Shown here piece by piece: positions 42,701 to 51,066 of a stretch of 64,000 nt of DNA. Source of the stretch: Kitasatospora sp. SolWspMP-SS2h (lineage in GTDB: Bacteria > Actinomycetota > Actinomycetes > Streptomycetales > Streptomycetaceae). The stretch's first letter is position 1; the number at the start of each line of letters is the position of its first letter. The DNA is taken from NCBI RefSeq assembly GCF_003259315.1, contig NZ_QLLT01000016.1, forward strand, positions 106,413 through 170,412, in the 5' to 3' direction. The position numbers were made by a program, and so were the translations under genes. A model generated the notes under the pieces. The model worked only from the letters and a program-made list of their open reading frames with translations. It did not search any database and was not told the DNA's origin.

Positions 42701-43748
42701 GCCGGAGGCGTGGGACGAGGAGCGCGTCCCGGACCACCTGAAGGTGACCTTCCGGGTGGTGGACGGCAAGCGGAAGCTCGCCGAGTCCAAGGACCTGGAG
42801 GAGCTGCGGCTCGCGCTCCGGCCGAAGCTGTCCGCGACGCTCTCCAGCGCCGCCTCCGGCCGGGGCATCGAGCGCACCGGCCTGACCGCCTGGCCGGATG
42901 ACCTGCCGGTCCTCCAGCGCACCTTCGAGCAGCGTTCCCGGGGCCACTCGCTGCGCGCCTACCCGGCGCTGGTGGACGAGGGCGCCTCGGTGGGCATCAA
43001 GCTGTTCGACACCCCGGAGGCCCAGCAGCGGGCGATGTGGGCGGGCACCCGCCGGCTGCTGATGCTCCGGGTGAACTCCCCGGCCAAGTCGATCCAGGGC
43101 CGGCTGGGCAACCAGGCCAAGCTCGCCCTGTCGTACAACCCGCACGGGTCGGTCCCGGCCCTGTTCGAGGACGTCGTGGCGGCGGCGACCGACCGCCTGA
43201 TGGAGCTCAACGGCGGGGTGGTCTGGGAGGCGGAGGCGTTCGGGGCGCTGTACGACAAGGTCCGGGCGGACCTGTACGAGCTGTCGGCGGACACCACGCT
43301 GAAGACGGCGTCGGCGCTGATCGCCTTCCACAAGGCGTCGACCCGGCTGAAGTCGGTCTCCAGCCCGGTGCTGCTGTCCGCGGTGAACGACGTCCGGCTG
43401 CACCTGGCCTCGCTGGTGCACCCGGGCTTCGTGGCCGACACCGGCTGGCAGCGGCTGGGCGACCTGAAGCGCTACCTGCTGGCGGTGGACCGCCGCCTGG
43501 AGGCGCTGCCCAACCACCCGCAGCGGGACCTGCAGAACCTGGTGAAGGTCCAGGCGGTGCAGCAGGCGTACGGGGAGCTGCTGGCGCAGGTGCCGGCGGG
43601 CCGGGAGCCGTCGCCGGAGATCAGGGCGGTGCGCTGGATGATCGAGGAGCTGCGGGTGAGCTTCTTCGCCCAGGGGTTGGGCACGCCGAGCCCGGTGTCG
43701 GAGAAGCGCATCCTCAAGGCGATGGAGGCCGCCGCGGCGACCCTCTGA
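39768..43748 (+). CDS. hrpA: ATP-dependent RNA helicase HrpA
   Basis: 1,326 aa DEAH-type helicase. Motif I GETGSGKT (107-114), DEAH (204-207), SAT (TSATIDPERFAAHF) and motif VI QRKGRCGRTSDG. These are followed by winged-helix/ratchet and OB domains and the HrpA-specific C-terminal DUF3418 region. In E. coli HrpA resolves stalled ribosomes. ATG 39768 touches AGAGGG directly, and GTG 39777, with GAGGG 9 nt away, may be the true start. Monocistronic. Confidence 0.95.
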   Translation: MPAVSSPVAPQPAPTFAELAARLPGVMLRDAQRLGRRLEGTRKVRSAEGRQQVLTELASDFDRSESRVAARRAAVPVIRYPQELPVAQKKDEILAAVRDHQVVIVAGETGSGKTTQIPKVCLELGRGVQGLIGHTQPRRIAARTVAERVAEELDTPLGGAVGWKVRFTDQAGQDTLVKLMTDGILLAEIQTDRDLRQYDTLIIDEAHERSLNIDFLLGYLKQLLPRRPDLKVVITSATIDPERFAAHFDGAPIIEVSGRTYPVEVRYRPLVEDDEPDSDDADDNDRDRDRDQIQGICDAVEELQAEGPGDILVFLSGEREIRDTADALTKLRLRSTEVLPLYARLSSAEQHRVFQRSSQRRVVLATNVAETSLTVPGIKYVIDPGTARISRYSHRTKVQRLPIEAVSQASANQRKGRCGRTSDGICIRLYSEEDFLSRPEFTDAEILRTNLASVILQMTAAGLGDIAAFPFLDPPDSRNIKDGVNLLHELGALDPEEKDHRKRLTELGRKLAQLPVDPRMARMVLEADRLGCVRDVMVIAAALSIQDPRERPAEKRQAADERHRRFQSETSDFLSYLSIWRYVREQQKELSSSAFRRMCKSEFLNYLRIREWQDVYVQLRTIAKQLGVTIDEPLDDAEPDADRIHQALLSGLLSHLGLFDAEKREYAGARGARFAVFPGSGLFKKPPRWVMSAELVETSRLWARINAKIEPEWVEPLAAHLIKRSYSEPHWEKKAGAVLAYEKVTLYGLPVVAQRKVNYGRIDPQLCRELFIRSALVEGDWETHHRFFAENRKLLDEVEELENRARRRDILVDDQTLFDFYDARLPEDVVSGRHFDAWWKKARREQPDLLNFEKSMLINDSADGVTEADYPDFWQQGKLRLPLTYQFEPGSDADGVTVHIPLAVLNQVVSEGFDWQIPGLRAELVTAWIRSLPKAVRRNFVPAPDYARAAMRELTDRQEPLLPTLERVLHRMSGLPVPPEAWDEERVPDHLKVTFRVVDGKRKLAESKDLEELRLALRPKLSATLSSAASGRGIERTGLTAWPDDLPVLQRTFEQRSRGHSLRAYPALVDEGASVGIKLFDTPEAQQRAMWAGTRRLLMLRVNSPAKSIQGRLGNQAKLALSYNPHGSVPALFEDVVAAATDRLMELNGGVVWEAEAFGALYDKVRADLYELSADTTLKTASALIAFHKASTRLKSVSSPVLLSAVNDVRLHLASLVHPGFVADTGWQRLGDLKRYLLAVDRRLEALPNHPQRDLQNLVKVQAVQQAYGELLAQVPAGREPSPEIRAVRWMIEELRVSFFAQGLGTPSPVSEKRILKAMEAAAATL

Positions 43749-43864
43749 GGCGGGTCGGGAGCCGGCTCCGGGGGCCCTCGGAGCCGGTTCGACCTGGGGG
43801 GTCGCCATGCAGTACAGTCTGTCTTGTTCGCAGGCGAGAGCAGGCGGGCAAGGATCAGAACACT

Positions 43865-43938
43865 GGTCCCGTGGAGCAGTTGGTTAGCTCGCCACCCTGT
43901 CAAGGTGGAGGTCGCGGGTTCAAGTCCCGTCGGGATCG
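43865..43938 (+). tRNA. tRNA-Asp (anticodon GTC), second copy
   Basis: 74-nt sequence identical to 3386-3459. Followed by its own terminator. Confidence 0.97.
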
Positions 43939-43946
43939 CAGTAGCG

Positions 43947-43978
43947 TAAGGCCCGGAACCGTATGGTTCCGGGCCTTA
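43947..43978 (+). terminator. terminator after tRNA-Asp
   Basis: 14-bp stem TAAGGCCCGGAACC / GGTTCCGGGCCTTA with loop GTAT, 8 nt after the tRNA. Confidence 0.85.
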
Positions 43979-44334
43979 TCGCGTTTCCGGAGCCCGGCGC
44001 AAGGCGCACGACTGTGACGACCGTCACTGAACGGCTTTTGAGATGCCACTTCGGGAGCATCTCCACAAAGCGCCCTGATTTAATATATAAAATTGCACTG
44101 CCTTTCCGGGCTACGCCCCCCCTGCGATGATCATCCGAAAGGGAATGCCGGATTCCGCCCGGCACCCCTTCCGGAGCACCCGCACCCCCTCCCCCGCCCG
44201 CCCCACGGACCGGCCCCGGACACGCCGGAGGGCCGCCCCTTCCGACCCGGCGGAGTCGGAAGGCGGCGGCCCTCAAGCTGTCGGTCGCGCCCCGACCCGG
44301 CGGAGTCGGGGGGCTGCCGGTACGAACGGGGGGA
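43979..44334. other. 356-bp intergenic region with twin hairpins 3' of bldC
   Basis: Between the tRNA-Asp terminator and the bldC stop. A relatively AT-rich stretch (TTTAATATATAAAATTG near 44081-44097) is followed by two hairpins at 44239-44262 and 44290-44311. No ORF supported. Confidence 0.6.
44239..44311 (-). terminator. twin hairpins downstream of bldC with identical loops
   Basis: CTTCCGAC-CCGGCGGA-GTCGGAAG (44239-44262) and CCCCGAC-CCGGCGGA-GTCGGGG (44290-44311). Both have the same 8-nt loop. Likely terminators of the leftward bldC transcript. Confidence 0.6.
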
Positions 44335-44541
44335 TCAGACCTCGGTGCGCTGGGCCGGAATACCGGCCAGCAGGGCACGCACCTCCGCCTCGCGGTAGCG
44401 GCGGTGGCCGCCGAGAGTCCGGATCGACGTGAGCTTGCCTGCCTTGGCCCAGCGGGTCACGGTCTTCGGGTCCACACGAAACATCGTGGCGACCTCTGCC
44501 GGCGTCAGCAGGGGCTCGGCGTCAGGGGTACGAGCGGTCAT
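44335..44541 (-). CDS. bldC: developmental regulator BldC
   Basis: 68 aa, full length. MerR-like winged HTH: LLTPAEVATMFRVDPKTVTR, WAKAGKLTSIRTLGGHRRYR, then EAEVRALLAG. Binds DNA cooperatively on direct repeats and delays sporulation genes in Streptomyces. Ribosome site GAGGAGG 6 nt before ATG 44541. Confidence 0.97.
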   Translation of the reverse strand: MTARTPDAEPLLTPAEVATMFRVDPKTVTRWAKAGKLTSIRTLGGHRRYREAEVRALLAGIPAQRTEV

Positions 44542-45070
44542 GAGCGGCCTCCTCGGGAGAACCGAACCAGGGCGGTTCTATCCTTCAAATTCTGCACCTT
44601 GGCCCCCGATGCCCGAAATGGCACGGACGGGCCGAGTCGGTTATAGGACGAACGGCTTGTCCTGGTGTCTACAACTACACCATCCGTCCAGCCCCATCGG
44701 CCAAACCGCCAAAATTGACCCCTCACGGGTTCAAGAGCGACGGAAGGCCCCGGACCACCCCATAGCGGACAGTCACGCAGCGGTGACGTCCGGTCACGGT
44801 GCGGCACGCCTGAGTGAGCTTGGGCTGGTTGTCCCATTTTGGCATATAGGTCTGAGTTCGCGTCAACGGTGAGTAGTATCACGTTCCGTGGGGATTGACC
44901 CGATCCGGGACCATGGTCCCGGTAACCGCGCCAATGGTATGGACCATCCTCCCTTGGACGCCGGAGTTCGGCCAGAGGCAATTTTCTGACGCCCCGTCAC
45001 CTCCCCCGTCCGCCCCGCGCCCACACCGTCCCCGCGCCACCCGGACCCGCCCGAACCCGCCCGGACCCGC
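44542..45070. promoter_or_regulatory. 529-bp region upstream of bldC
   Basis: On the minus strand a TATAAC -10-like box lies at 44645-44640, about 100 nt before the bldC start, without a clear -35. The region is less GC-rich than its surroundings (GGCATATAGG, TAGTATCACG), as expected for regulatory DNA. The neighbouring gene ends at 45071 on the same strand, so bldC has its own promoter here. No ORF supported. Confidence 0.45.
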
Positions 45071-46009
45071 TCAGGACGCCTGCCGCAGCGCCAGCACCCG
45101 CCGCCAGCGCGCCGTCAGCTCCTCGTAGGCCCGCAGCGCCGCCGCGGTGTCCCCGGCCCGCAGGGCGCCCAGCCCGTCCGCCAGTTCGCCCACCGAACGC
45201 TCCTCGGCCAGCGCCCGCGGACCCAGCAGCCGGGCCAGGCCGCCGTAGTCCAGCTCGACCAGCGAGCGCGGGTGGAACTCCTCCAGCCAGCGCCCGACCT
45301 CCTCCGCGCCGTCCGCCAGCGGCCCGCCCGGCGCCCGCCCCCGGCCTTCGGCCGGGGACGCCCCCTTCCGCAGCAGCCGGTAGGCCCGGGCCACCCGGCG
45401 GCGGGCCTGCACCATCGGCGTCAGGTAGAACAGCGCGGCCGGCTCCGGCCGCTCGCCCTCCCCCGACGAGCCGTACTCCCCCGCCGGCACGTGCCGGCGG
45501 TCCTCCTCGCCGAACGGCAGGAACCAGCGCAGCGGCACCTCCCAGCGGCTGGAGGCGATCCACGGCCGGGCGTCGGGGTGCTCCTGCTGCCACCGCGCCC
45601 GGTCCGCCTCCGCGGCCGTCCGCAGGGCCGGCGGCAGCACGGTGTCCACCAGGTGCGCGGGCAGCGTCCGCTGCAGCTCCTGGAGCGCCAGCCAGCTGCG
45701 CAGCCGGGTCGTCCAGGGGCAGACGTAGACCACCCCGTCCAGCGCCCGCACGAAGGCCCGCCCGTCCTCCCGGGCGGGCAGCGGACGGGGCGTCAGGGCC
45801 GCCAGGCCCGCCAGCGCGGCCCGCTGCTCGGCCAGCGCCGCCGCGGTCACCGGCCGCCCCGGCCCCTCGGCGTCGGGGCCGTGCTCGGCGGCGTACGCCT
45901 GCCAGCGGGCGCGGTCGGGCTCGGGGAAGGCGGCCAGCGGCTCGTAGACCCGCAGCTGCGCGGTGTACGGAGGAAGCACGGTCGTGCGCCAGACGGTCAC
46001 GCCCGGCAT
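45071..46009 (-). CDS. conserved actinobacterial protein of unknown function
   Basis: 312 aa, soluble. Conserved-looking opening VTVWRTTVLPPYTAQLRVYE, then VYVCPWTTRLRSWLALQEL, SRWEVPLRWFLPFG and FYLTPMVQARRRVARAYRLL. No catalytic motif or membrane segment. Encoded between bldC and valine dehydrogenase, a position I recall from other Streptomyces chromosomes. Start ATG 46009; GTG 46000 is a weaker alternative. Confidence 0.75.
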   Translation of the reverse strand: MPGVTVWRTTVLPPYTAQLRVYEPLAAFPEPDRARWQAYAAEHGPDAEGPGRPVTAAALAEQRAALAGLAALTPRPLPAREDGRAFVRALDGVVYVCPWTTRLRSWLALQELQRTLPAHLVDTVLPPALRTAAEADRARWQQEHPDARPWIASSRWEVPLRWFLPFGEEDRRHVPAGEYGSSGEGERPEPAALFYLTPMVQARRRVARAYRLLRKGASPAEGRGRAPGGPLADGAEEVGRWLEEFHPRSLVELDYGGLARLLGPRALAEERSVGELADGLGALRAGDTAAALRAYEELTARWRRVLALRQAS

Positions 46010-46171
46010 CGTCGCACGCGCCCGCGGGAACCGTCAGGGTGTCGCGGGGACGGCTTCGGTCGTTGTCCTCCGGGGGCCCCCGAAGGGCGGATTCGAAGGT
46101 GTTCCCGAGACTAGGCTTCCACTCAGACGCCCGCACCACCGCCGCGGGCCATCCTTACTGGAGTCACCACC

Positions 46172-47314
46172 GTGACCGACGTACACACCACGCACACCGC
46201 ACCAGGCGTGCTGAGCCGGGTCTTCGGCACCGACCGGGACGGCGAGGGGCACGAGCAGGTCGTGCTCTGCCACGACCGCTCCTCCGGCCTCAAGGCGATC
46301 ATCGCCATCCACTCCACCGCCCTCGGCCCGGCCCTGGGCGGCACCCGCTTCTTCCCGTACGGCACCGAGGAGGAGGCGCTCCAGGACGCGCTGAACCTCT
46401 CCCGCGGGATGAGCTACAAGAACGCCCTCGCCGGGCTCGACCTCGGCGGCGGCAAGGCCGTGATCATCGGTGATCCCGAGAAGGTCAAGAACGAGGCGCT
46501 GCTGCGCGCCTACGGGCGCTTCGTGCAGTCCCTGCGCGGCCGCTACATCACCGCCTGCGACGTGGGCACCTACGTGCGGGACATGGACGTGGTGGCCCGG
46601 GAGACCGAGTTCGTCACCGGCCGCTCGCCCGAGCACGGCGGCGCCGGCGACTCCTCGATCCTGACCGCCTTCGGCGTCTTCCAGGGCATGCGCGCCTCGG
46701 CCCGGGCCCGCTGGGGCCGGCCCACCCTGCGCGGCAAGCGGGTCGGCGTGGCCGGCGTCGGCAAGGTCGGCCACCACCTGGTGGGCCACCTGGTCGCGGA
46801 CGGCGCCACCGTGGTCGTCACCGACGTCTCCGAGGCCGCCGTGAACCGGGTCCGGGCCACCCACCCGGAGGTCGAGGTGGTGGCCGACGCCGGCGCCCTG
46901 CTGGCCTCCGCGCTGGACGTCTACGCCCCCTGCGCGCTCGGCGGCGCGCTCACCGACGACACCGTCGCCGCGCTGGGCGCGGCCGGCACCGCGGTCGTCT
47001 GCGGCGCGGCCAACAACCAGCTCTCCCACCCGGGCGTCGAGAAGGACCTCGCCGACCGCGGCATCCTGTACGCGCCCGACTACCTGGTGAACTCCGGCGG
47101 CGTGATCCAGGTCGCCGACGAGATCGAGGGCTTCAACTTCGACCGGGCCAAGACCAAGGCGACGGGGATCTTCGACACCGCCCTGGAGATCTTCACCCGG
47201 GCCGCCGCCGACGGCGTCCCGCCCGCGGTGGCCGCCGACCGGCTCGCCGAGAAGCGGATGCGGGAGATCAGCGCGCTGCGCTCGGTGCTGCTCCCGAAGG
47301 CCCGCCGGGGCTGA
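46172..47314 (+). CDS. vdh: valine (Glu/Leu/Phe/Val) dehydrogenase
   Basis: Oxidatively deaminates branched-chain amino acids (NAD-dependent), the first step of valine catabolism that feeds polyketide precursors in Streptomyces. 380 aa. Substrate domain has GPALGGTRFF and catalytic Lys in GMSYKNALAGLDLGGGKAVI. Rossmann domain GVAGVGKVGHHLVGHL. C-terminus CGAANNQL and DYLVNSGGVIQVADE. GTG 46172 has GGAG 10 nt upstream. Confidence 0.93.
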   Translation: MTDVHTTHTAPGVLSRVFGTDRDGEGHEQVVLCHDRSSGLKAIIAIHSTALGPALGGTRFFPYGTEEEALQDALNLSRGMSYKNALAGLDLGGGKAVIIGDPEKVKNEALLRAYGRFVQSLRGRYITACDVGTYVRDMDVVARETEFVTGRSPEHGGAGDSSILTAFGVFQGMRASARARWGRPTLRGKRVGVAGVGKVGHHLVGHLVADGATVVVTDVSEAAVNRVRATHPEVEVVADAGALLASALDVYAPCALGGALTDDTVAALGAAGTAVVCGAANNQLSHPGVEKDLADRGILYAPDYLVNSGGVIQVADEIEGFNFDRAKTKATGIFDTALEIFTRAAADGVPPAVAADRLAEKRMREISALRSVLLPKARRG

Positions 47315-47685
47315 CCCGGACCGCCCGTGCGCGCGGGGCCGGCGCCGCCCGGCCCCGCGCATCACGATGTGGAACCGGATTCTCAGTCCGTCCCCCGATC
47401 GGGCGATACCGCGCCCCCTTCGGGGGATAATCTCTGCAGGAACGACGGGACCGGCCCTGGGTCGGACAGCCTGCGAAAGCCCCGTAATTCCCCTCTGACC
47501 TGGGCGGACCTGGTTCGGGGGAGTTCGGGTGCGCGCCACGTCACACCGGCGACGTACCGTCCGGCGGCGGAAACAGGTACCGTTAATGCTCCAAGGGACG
47601 GTCTCCCACTTCGGGCGGGCCGGACCTGATCATCAACACGTGTCAGACTCGGGGCCGTGAGCCCCACCGTTGAGGGGGTCGACCC
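47315..47685. other. 371-bp intergenic region before DUF3073 gene
   Basis: A small hairpin CCCCC-TTC-GGGGG (47414-47426) is followed by ATAATCTCT, a possible vdh terminator. The rest is presumably the promoter and leader of the DUF3073 gene. No recognised riboswitch or ORF. Confidence 0.5.
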
Positions 47686-47922
47686 ATGGGGCGCGGCCGG
47701 GCCAAGGCCAAGCAGACGAAGGTCGCCCGCGAGCTGAAGTACAACAGCGGCGGGTTCGACGCAAACCGTCTGTCGAATGAGCTGGGTGTATCTCCGTCGA
47801 CCGCGATCGAGCCTGAGCCGATCGAGGACGACGACGAGGACGACCCCTACGCGGCGTACGCGGACAAGTACAACCACGACGACGAGGAAGAGGACACCCC
47901 TCCGGCTCGTCGTCGCGCGTAA
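47686..47922 (+). CDS. DUF3073 family protein
   Basis: 78 aa. Opens MGRGRAKAKQTKVARELKYN and SGGFDANRLSNELGV, the family signature, then a very acidic DDDEDDPYAAYADKYN tail. Small, highly charged, unknown function. Conserved next to purM in Streptomyces. Confidence 0.93.
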   Translation: MGRGRAKAKQTKVARELKYNSGGFDANRLSNELGVSPSTAIEPEPIEDDDEDDPYAAYADKYNHDDEEEDTPPARRRA

Positions 47923-48040
47923 CGCCCTCCGACCCGGCCGGTCCGAGCGCTCCCCGTGAGCGCCGGGCCGGTTTTCGGCGTCCCGCCGCGGCGCACCGAG
48001 GCGGCAGGGCGCCGCGGCGCGGGGCGGGCAGGGCGTGCGA

Positions 48041-48073
48041 AGGGGCCCCACCGCGGCGTGCGGCGGGGCCCCT
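48041..48073. terminator. bidirectional terminator between DUF3073 gene and purM
   Basis: Stem AGGGGCCCCACCGC / GCGGCGGGGCCCCT with one mismatch and a 5-nt loop, between converging genes. Confidence 0.8.
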
Positions 48074-48087
48074 CACCGTGCCTCGGG

Positions 48088-49164
48088 TCAGAACGACTCG
48101 TAGGAGTTGTACAGCGCGGCGCCGCCGTCGTGCTCGTCGGTGCGCTCGACCACGTCGCCCAGCAGCCAGGCCTCCACGTCGCGGTCCTCCAGGACGGCGA
48201 GGACCGCGTCGACCGACTCCGGCGGGACGACGGCGACCATGCCGACGCCCATGTTCAGGGTCTTCTCGATCTCCAGGGTCTGCATCGCGCCGACCTTGGC
48301 GACGGTGCGGAACACCGGCAGCGGCGACCAGGTGCCGCGGTCGAGGCGGGCGTGCAGGCCGTCCGGGATGACCCGGGCCAGGTTGGCGGCCAGGCCGCCG
48401 CCGGTGACGTGCGAGAAGGCGTGGACCTCGGTGGCCCGGGTCAGCGCCAGGCAGTCCAGCGAGTAGATCCGCGTCGGCTCCAGCAGTTCCTCGCCCAGGG
48501 TCCGGCCGAACTCCTCGACCCGGCGGTCCAGCGACCAGCCGGCCCGCTCCAGCAGCACGTGCCGCACCAGCGAGTAGCCGTTGGAGTGCAGGCCGGAGGC
48601 GGCCATCGCGATCACCACGTCGCCCGCCCGGACCCGGTCCGGGCCGAGCAGCGCGTCGGCCTCGACCACGCCGGTGCCGGCGCCCGCGACGTCGTACTCG
48701 TCCGGGCCGAGCAGGCCCGGGTGCTCGGCGGTCTCGCCGCCGACCAGCGCGCAGCCGGCCAGCGTGCAGCCCTCGGCGATGCCCTTGACGATCGCGGCGA
48801 CCCGCTCCGGGACGACCTTGCCGACGCAGATGTAGTCGGTCATGAACAGCGGTTCGGCGCCGCACACCACCAGGTCGTCGACGACCATGGCGACCAGGTC
48901 GTGGCCGATGGTGTCGTGCTTGTCCATGGCCTGAGCGACGGCGACCTTGGTGCCGACGCCGTCGGTGGCGGTGGCCAGCAGCGGGCGCTCGTAGCGCTTG
49001 AAGGCGGAGGCGTCGAACAGTCCGGCGAAGCCGCCGAGCCCGCCGACCACCTCGGGCCGGTTGCTCTTCCTCACCCACTGCTTCATCAGCTCGACGGCAC
49101 GGTCGCCGGCCTCGATGTCGACACCCGCGGCGGCGTAGGTCGCCCCGGTCTCGTTGCTGGTCAC
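48088..49164 (-). CDS. purM: phosphoribosylformylglycinamidine cyclo-ligase
   Basis: AIR synthetase, the fifth step of purine synthesis (FGAM + ATP to AIR). 358 aa. Typical N-terminal YAAAGVDIEAGDRAVELMK and ATP-binding TDGVGTKV, then DLVVCGAEPLFMTDYI and GGGLAANLARVIP. GTG 49164 has AAAGGG 9 nt upstream. It follows purF on the same strand (94-bp gap), so it is probably co-transcribed. Confidence 0.97.
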   Translation of the reverse strand: MTSNETGATYAAAGVDIEAGDRAVELMKQWVRKSNRPEVVGGLGGFAGLFDASAFKRYERPLLATATDGVGTKVAVAQAMDKHDTIGHDLVAMVVDDLVVCGAEPLFMTDYICVGKVVPERVAAIVKGIAEGCTLAGCALVGGETAEHPGLLGPDEYDVAGAGTGVVEADALLGPDRVRAGDVVIAMAASGLHSNGYSLVRHVLLERAGWSLDRRVEEFGRTLGEELLEPTRIYSLDCLALTRATEVHAFSHVTGGGLAANLARVIPDGLHARLDRGTWSPLPVFRTVAKVGAMQTLEIEKTLNMGVGMVAVVPPESVDAVLAVLEDRDVEAWLLGDVVERTDEHDGGAALYNSYESF

Positions 49165-49258
49165 CTGGTGTGGCCCTTTCGAAGTGGTGGTGCTGCCTCC
49201 CCGGCCGGGGCCGGGACGGGGTGCCCCCGGCGTCCGGCGCCGGGGGCGGTGCGCGCGG

Positions 49259-50839
49259 TTACGGGCGGCGCAGCGCGTCCGCCGCGCCGGCGCCGCCCAG
49301 CAGCGACTGCACGCCGTCGAGGTCGCTGGTCTGCTTGCCGCCGCGGACGGGCTGCTTGGCCTGGCCGCCGGCGATCTCCGCCTCCAGCAGCAGCTTGCCG
49401 AGCAGCGCCGGGTCGGGCAGCTCCATCGGGTACTCGCCGTCGAAGCAGGCCCGGCAGAGCTGGTCCTTGGGCTGCTTGGTGGCCTCGATCATCCCGTCGA
49501 TCGAGATGTAGGCCAGCGAGTCGGCGCCCAGCGAGCGGCCGATCTCCTCGACCGAGAGGCCGTTGGCGATCAGCTCGGCGCGGGTGGCGAAGTCGATGCC
49601 GAAGAAGCACGGCCACTTCACCGGCGGGGAGGAGATCCGGATGTGAACCTCGGCGGCGCCGGCCTCGCGCAGCATCCGCACCAGCGCGCGCTGGGTGTTG
49701 CCGCGGACGATCGAGTCGTCCACGACCACCAGGCGCTTGCCCCGGATGACTTCCTTGAGCGGGTTGAGCTTGAGCCGGATGCCGAGCTGGCGGATGGTCT
49801 GGTTGGGCTGGATGAAGGTGCGGCCCACGTAGGCGTTCTTCACCAGGCCGGAGCCGAACGGGATGCCGCTGGCCTCCGCGTACCCGATCGCGGCGGGGGT
49901 GCCGGACTCGGGCGTGGCTATCACCAGGTCGGCCTCGACCGGGGCCTCGGCGGCCAGCTTGCGGCCCATCTCCACCCGGGAGAGGTGCACGTTGCGGCCG
50001 GCGATGGTGGTGTCCGGGCGGGCCAGGTAGACGTACTCGAAGACGCAGCCCTTGGGCTTGGCCTCGGCGAAGCGCGAGGTGCGCATGCCGTTCTCGTCGA
50101 TGGCGATCAGCTCGCCGGGCTCCACCTCGCGGATGAAGCTGGCGCCGACGATGTCGAGGGCGGAGGTCTCGGAGGCGACCACCCAGCCGCGCTCGATCCG
50201 GCCGAGCACCAGCGGGCGGATGCCCTGCGGGTCGCGGGCGGCGTAGAGGGTGTGCTCGTCCATGAAGACCAGCGAGAAGGCGCCCTTCACCCCGGGGAGG
50301 ACCTTGCGGGCCGTCTCCTCGATGGTGAGGTCCGGGTGGCCGGCCAGCAGGGCGGTCAGCAGGTCGGTGTCGTTGGTGGCCGCGGTCCGGCCGGAGCGGG
50401 AGACGTGCTCCTCGCCCGGCAGTCCGGCGACCATCGCCGCGAGTTCGGCGGTGTTGACCAGGTTTCCGTTGTGGCCGAGGGCCAGCGAGCCGTGGACGGT
50501 CGCGCGGAAGGTCGGCTGGGCGTTCTCCCAGACCGAGGACCCGGTGGTCGAGTAGCGGGCATGTCCGACGGCGATGTGCCCGTGCAGCGACCCCAGGGAG
50601 GTCTCGTCGAAGACCTGGGAGACGAGTCCCATGTCCTTGAAGACGAGAATCTGGGAGCCGTTGCTCACTGCGATGCCCGCGGATTCCTGTCCGCGGTGCT
50701 GCAGGGCATAGAGGCCGAAGTACGTGAGCTTCGCGACTTCCTCGCCGGGGGCCCAGACCCCGAAGACGCCGCAAGCGTCCTGGGGGCCCTTCTCGCCGGG
50801 GAGCAGGTCGTGATTGAGTCGTCCGTCACCACGTGGCAC
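49259..50839 (-). CDS. purF: amidophosphoribosyltransferase
   Basis: First committed step of purine synthesis (PRPP + Gln to phosphoribosylamine). 526 aa. A 22-residue propeptide precedes the catalytic Cys23 of the Ntn glutaminase (DACGVFGVW). The PRTase domain has the PRPP loop VVVDDSIVRGNT. The C-terminal Cys residues (KWPCFFGID; LCRACFDGEYP) are consistent with an Fe-S cluster form, as in Bacillus PurF. GTG 50839 lies exactly 7 nt after TAGACT, suggesting a leaderless transcript. Confidence 0.97.
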   Translation of the reverse strand: MPRGDGRLNHDLLPGEKGPQDACGVFGVWAPGEEVAKLTYFGLYALQHRGQESAGIAVSNGSQILVFKDMGLVSQVFDETSLGSLHGHIAVGHARYSTTGSSVWENAQPTFRATVHGSLALGHNGNLVNTAELAAMVAGLPGEEHVSRSGRTAATNDTDLLTALLAGHPDLTIEETARKVLPGVKGAFSLVFMDEHTLYAARDPQGIRPLVLGRIERGWVVASETSALDIVGASFIREVEPGELIAIDENGMRTSRFAEAKPKGCVFEYVYLARPDTTIAGRNVHLSRVEMGRKLAAEAPVEADLVIATPESGTPAAIGYAEASGIPFGSGLVKNAYVGRTFIQPNQTIRQLGIRLKLNPLKEVIRGKRLVVVDDSIVRGNTQRALVRMLREAGAAEVHIRISSPPVKWPCFFGIDFATRAELIANGLSVEEIGRSLGADSLAYISIDGMIEATKQPKDQLCRACFDGEYPMELPDPALLGKLLLEAEIAGGQAKQPVRGGKQTSDLDGVQSLLGGAGAADALRRP

Positions 50840-50846
50840 GTCTCCG

Positions 50847-50852
50847 AGTCTA
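50847..50852 (-). promoter_or_regulatory. purF -10 box positioned for leaderless transcription
   Basis: TAGACT on the minus strand with 7 nt to the GTG start. GGAG also lies in the gap but only 2-3 nt from the start. Confidence 0.5.
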
Positions 50853-51066
50853 GGGCAGCCCGGGCGAACGGCCTGATGGCAGCCTCCTGGTACGCGCGTA
50901 GATACCGCCTCTTACCAGCTTTCCGCACAGCGGGTGGCCGCCTTCACGCCCTTGTCATCAGGCTTTCGCACAGTGGACGGGCGGCCGAACGTGAGCCTGC
51001 TCACGCTGGGTGATCGCGGGGCGGGCGGGGGGCCGCGGAGGGTCGGTCGGCGGCGGGGGCGGGCGC

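Noticed and set aside
40320..43808. 1,162-codon minus-strand frame antisense to hrpA
   Set aside because: The translation is Arg/Leu/Val/Gln-rich without motifs, while hrpA on the plus strand has all DEAH motifs.
43865..43938. tRNA-Asp as attachment site of a second element
   Set aside because: No integrase near it and no partial repeat of its 3' end was found in the window. The full-length copy at 3386 is a complete gene.
49154..51013. 619-codon plus-strand frame antisense to purF
   Set aside because: Shadow of purF; no motif or ribosome site.
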